Assembly: GCA_015062715.1 (NCBI GenBank)
Contig: SUUD01000079.1
Coordinates: 1 to 8,215 of the forward strand
DNA from: Olsenella sp.
GTDB lineage: Bacteria > Actinomycetota > Coriobacteriia > Coriobacteriales > Atopobiaceae
Length of the DNA stretch: 8,215 nucleotides
Reading direction: 5' to 3'
The notes under the pieces: generated by a model
What the model was told of the DNA's origin: nothing
What the model saw: the letters and a program-made list of their open reading frames with translations, nothing else
Database searches by the model: none
In this document: in pieces, positions 6,438-8,215 of the stretch
How positions within the stretch are numbered: position 1 is the stretch's first letter
Layout: the number at the start of each line of letters is the position of its first letter
Made by a program: the position numbers and the translations under genes

Positions 6438-7022
6438 CTATTTGGGCAGGTACCAGTAGCTGTGCATGCCCGAGAGGAAGGTCTGCGACCCGGCGGGCAT
6501 CTGCGTGAGCGCGTTGAACACGTTGATGAAGTCGCCCGACGCCGCTACGAACGACATCGCGCCAAATACGCCCAGGCCCGTCCAGGCCGGGTTCACGAGG
6601 AAGGCCACAAAGGGCAACACGCCCAGCACGAGCGCCGGGAAGACGCTCATCCAGATGAAGCGCCACTTGCCCATGTCCTCCGGGCCAACCACGAAGAGCA
6701 TGCCCTGCTTGAGGTTGGAGTACATGTAGAGGTCCTCGCGAAACCACATGGCGTGCATGAACTCATGCGGCACGGAGGCGGCAAGCGCGAGGAGCATGGC
6801 GATGAGGGGACCGATCGAGCCAAAGAAGTCGAGCGACGGGGCCCGCCAGAGAATCACGAAGTAGAGCGCCACGAACAGCACGATTCCTATGACGCTCGCG
6901 ATGACGCTCATCATGAACGTCGACTCGGACTCGCGGAACTGCACCGCGCCCTCGGGCATGGGATCGCGCCGCGGAAGGTCCTCCTCGTTGCCCGAATACT
7001 TGCCTGCGTAGTGAAACCGCAT
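6438..7022 (-). CDS. DUF3267-type integral membrane protein, putative zincin metallopeptidase
   Basis: The protein has 194 residues from the chosen start. About four hydrophobic segments are visible: roughly 36-59, 68-94, 122-143 and 148-172. The second carries HEFMH (His86, Glu87, His90), the HExxH motif of zinc metallopeptidases, and Asp164 in SGDFINVFN is a candidate third ligand, as in DUF3267 and M50-like proteins. Catalysis inside or near the membrane is inferred; no substrate is known. Start Met (7022) gives MRFHYAGKYSGNE, resembling the usual DUF3267 N-terminus; a GTG at 7106 would add 28 Arg/Ser-rich residues and seems less likely. The ribosome site (GGGCGGG) is weak. It lies 135 bp downstream of, and on the same strand as, the XRE/membrane gene, so the two probably form one transcription unit. 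Confidence 0.82.
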   Translation of the reverse strand: MRFHYAGKYSGNEEDLPRRDPMPEGAVQFRESESTFMMSVIASVIGIVLFVALYFVILWRAPSLDFFGSIGPLIAMLLALAASVPHEFMHAMWFREDLYMYSNLKQGMLFVVGPEDMGKWRFIWMSVFPALVLGVLPFVAFLVNPAWTGLGVFGAMSFVAASGDFINVFNALTQMPAGSQTFLSGMHSYWYLPK

Positions 7023-7114
7023 CTGAACCCGCCCAAGAACGCCTTGCGCGCCCGAGCGCAGGGAGCGACGGGCGCGCGACTCGCTTATCCGTTGAGACGA
7101 TACCACTTGGCGGC

Positions 7115-7142
7115 CGGCGCACCACCGGCAGCGGTGGCGCCG
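7115..7142 (-). other. Imperfect stem-loop between the XRE gene and the DUF3267 gene
   Basis: CCACC/GGTGG (5 bp) and CGGCG/CGCCG (5 bp) stack with a 2-nt bulge around a 6-nt loop, 16 nt after the stop codon of the upstream gene. There is no U-tract, so read-through into the downstream gene is likely. It may only reflect the high GC content. Confidence 0.3.
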
Positions 7143-7157
7143 CGGGACGTGCCGGCG

Positions 7158-8132
7158 CTACTGCACCCTCGAGAGCGACTCGACCAGCACCGGGACGAGG
7201 GCGGCGACGCCGCAGAGCAGCCCGCCCACCATCCAGGCCATCCAGAAGAAGGGCTCGCCGTAGAACATGAGGCAGAGACCGACGATGGAGGCCAGGATCA
7301 TGATGATCGCGCATGCGGAGCCAATCGCGCGGTTGTGGCGGATCTTGGCCAGCGCCTTGGCGGCACGCTCCTCGCCCACGATGGAGGCGACCTCCTCCTC
7401 GGTGAGCTCGGAGAGGGCGTCGAGGTTGTACTCCTCCACGTCGATGCGCCCGGCCATGATGCCGCCGCGCACGAGAACGAACGTACCGGCAGTGACGCAC
7501 AGGAAGAACGCCGCGATGATGTAGCGGTTCTCGCCCAGGCTGGTCAGCGCCAGCCCGGCAATGATGATGCAGATGCCCAGGGTGAGCTGGACGCCAAAGT
7601 CGTGGCGCGCCTTCTGCTCCTGCTCGGCGGTGTAGAAGCTCTCCACGAAGGGGTGCGCCCGCTTGAAGGCGGTGTCGTCCATGCACGCGGGGATGATGAA
7701 CGCGAGGCCCACGATGACGCCCACGAACAGCGCGATTGCCGAGCCCGCGTCGGTGGGCAGCGGCCCAAACGACAGCCCGTCGACAAACGCCGCGCCGGTG
7801 AGGCCCAGAAGGATTGCCGCCACGCCCGTGGCAATGCGGTTGGCAAAGTTGATCTGCTGCTCGTCGTAGCCCGTGACGTCGGCGAGCGCAGCGACCGCGG
7901 GCACGGAGCGGGCAGGCTCGGAGGCACGGCCGGTGAGGTCGCCCGAGACCAGCTCGTCGAGCGTGCAGTCGAAGATGTCGCAGATCTTGATGAGCTTGTC
8001 CATCTCGGGGTAGGCGCGCTCGGCCTCCCACTTGGTGACGGACTGGCGGGAGACGCCCACCAGCATGGCGAGCTGCTCCTGGGTCATCTTGCGCGTGGCG
8101 CGGAGGTGCTGAAGGTTGTCGCGGAAGCTCAT
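7158..8132 (-). CDS. XRE-family regulator fused to six predicted transmembrane helices
   Basis: The protein has 324 residues. An XRE/Cro-like HTH fills the N-terminus (about 3-62): FRDNLQHLRATRKMTQEQLA, then VGVSRQSVTKWE (recognition helix, 25-36) and the trailing DKLIKICDIFDCTLDELVSGD. A linker (65-95) leads to hydrophobic segments at about 99-118, 130-150, 183-199, 204-224, 268-291 and 296-317. The loops at 151-182 and 225-267 are charged, the latter acidic and helical (SELTEEEVASIV). Such one-component membrane regulators would sense an envelope or membrane signal directly; the signal is unknown. The ATG at 8132 follows GAGAAAGG by 8 nt, and a good promoter lies upstream. The downstream membrane peptidase is a candidate target or partner. 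The HTH call is firm; the helix boundaries are estimates by eye. Confidence 0.88.
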   Translation of the reverse strand: MSFRDNLQHLRATRKMTQEQLAMLVGVSRQSVTKWEAERAYPEMDKLIKICDIFDCTLDELVSGDLTGRASEPARSVPAVAALADVTGYDEQQINFANRIATGVAAILLGLTGAAFVDGLSFGPLPTDAGSAIALFVGVIVGLAFIIPACMDDTAFKRAHPFVESFYTAEQEQKARHDFGVQLTLGICIIIAGLALTSLGENRYIIAAFFLCVTAGTFVLVRGGIMAGRIDVEEYNLDALSELTEEEVASIVGEERAAKALAKIRHNRAIGSACAIIMILASIVGLCLMFYGEPFFWMAWMVGGLLCGVAALVPVLVESLSRVQ

Positions 8133-8156
8133 GGCGCGGCCTTTCTCGTTGGTGCC

Positions 8157-8171
8157 CTTGTGACACCCAAG
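8157..8171 (-). promoter_or_regulatory. Possible autoregulatory operator of the XRE gene
   Basis: CTTG-N7-CAAG forms a short inverted repeat between the -10 box and the start codon, where binding of an XRE dimer would block transcription. Outer CCCT/AGGG bases (8155-8158, 8177-8180) add weak, non-centred symmetry. It is short enough to occur by chance. Confidence 0.25.
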
Positions 8172-8176
8172 ACGTT

Positions 8177-8204
8177 AGGGTAGCACGAGCGGGCACTCCA
8201 CCAA
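8177..8204 (-). promoter_or_regulatory. Probable promoter of the XRE/DUF3267 unit
   Basis: On the minus strand TTGGTG (-35) and TACCCT (-10) are 16 bp apart, a pattern common for housekeeping promoters of GC-rich actinobacteria (TTGnnn and TAnnnT). Transcription would start near 8170, about 38 nt before the ATG, and the possible operator at 8157-8171 overlaps that point. Confidence 0.5.
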
Positions 8205-8215
8205 CCAGGGGCTGC

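Noticed and set aside
6420..6456. Bidirectional terminator between the converging yfcE and DUF3267 genes.
   Set aside because: Only short imperfect stems (GGAC/GTCC, and CCTGTCC against GGGCAGG inside the DUF3267 gene) are present and no T-run follows on either strand.
6375..8183. A 602-codon open frame on the plus strand opposite the XRE and DUF3267 genes.
   Set aside because: The product is His/Glu/Arg/Ala-rich without a domain, whereas the minus strand shows a clear HTH, membrane helices and an HExxH motif.

Overview
The window looks like a chromosomal segment of a high-GC, probably anaerobic actinobacterium; class Coriobacteriia (Olsenella/Collinsella-like) is my best guess. The reasons are the actinobacterial gene order dnaK-grpE-dnaJ-hspR, repression apparently by HspR at inverted repeats, strongly GC-rich third codon positions, and a clostridial-type 2[4Fe-4S] ferredoxin. 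The lineage is inferred from gene content and protein character, not from a database search.

Positions 1-5262 carry the heat-shock chaperone cluster, all on the minus strand and read right to left: dnaK, grpE, dnaJ (a cysteine-free, zinc-finger-less type), hspR, then the first 292 codons of clpB, which runs off the left edge. Two near-identical 26-bp boxes (20/26 matches), one upstream of dnaK (5351-5376) and one upstream of clpB (955-980), are the likely HspR operators. HspR would thus control its own operon from the dnaK box and clpB separately from the second box. In other actinobacteria DnaK acts as HspR co-repressor, and this layout fits that feedback loop. The short gaps inside the operon hold perfect GC-rich hairpins without U-tracts.

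Between hspR and clpB lies the most striking object in the window. It is a 120-bp palindrome (984-1103) with two perfect 58-bp arms and a 4-nt loop, built from GAGAC...GTCTC-bounded modules. It contains the hspR stop codon and ends 3 bp from the clpB operator. It looks like a REP/MITE-type palindromic element.

Positions 5263-5577 are a divergent intergenic region with the dnaK operator and leader on one side and the ferredoxin promoter on the other. Next, on the plus strand, come a 61-aa ferredoxin with a strong terminator and a yfcE-type phosphodiesterase with its own probable promoter. The right end (6438-8132, minus strand) holds a likely two-gene unit: an XRE-family DNA-binding domain fused to six predicted membrane helices, followed by a DUF3267-type membrane protein with an HExxH zinc-protease motif. 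Most of the window is conserved housekeeping. The palindrome, the operator pair and the membrane regulator/peptidase pair deserve a second look.
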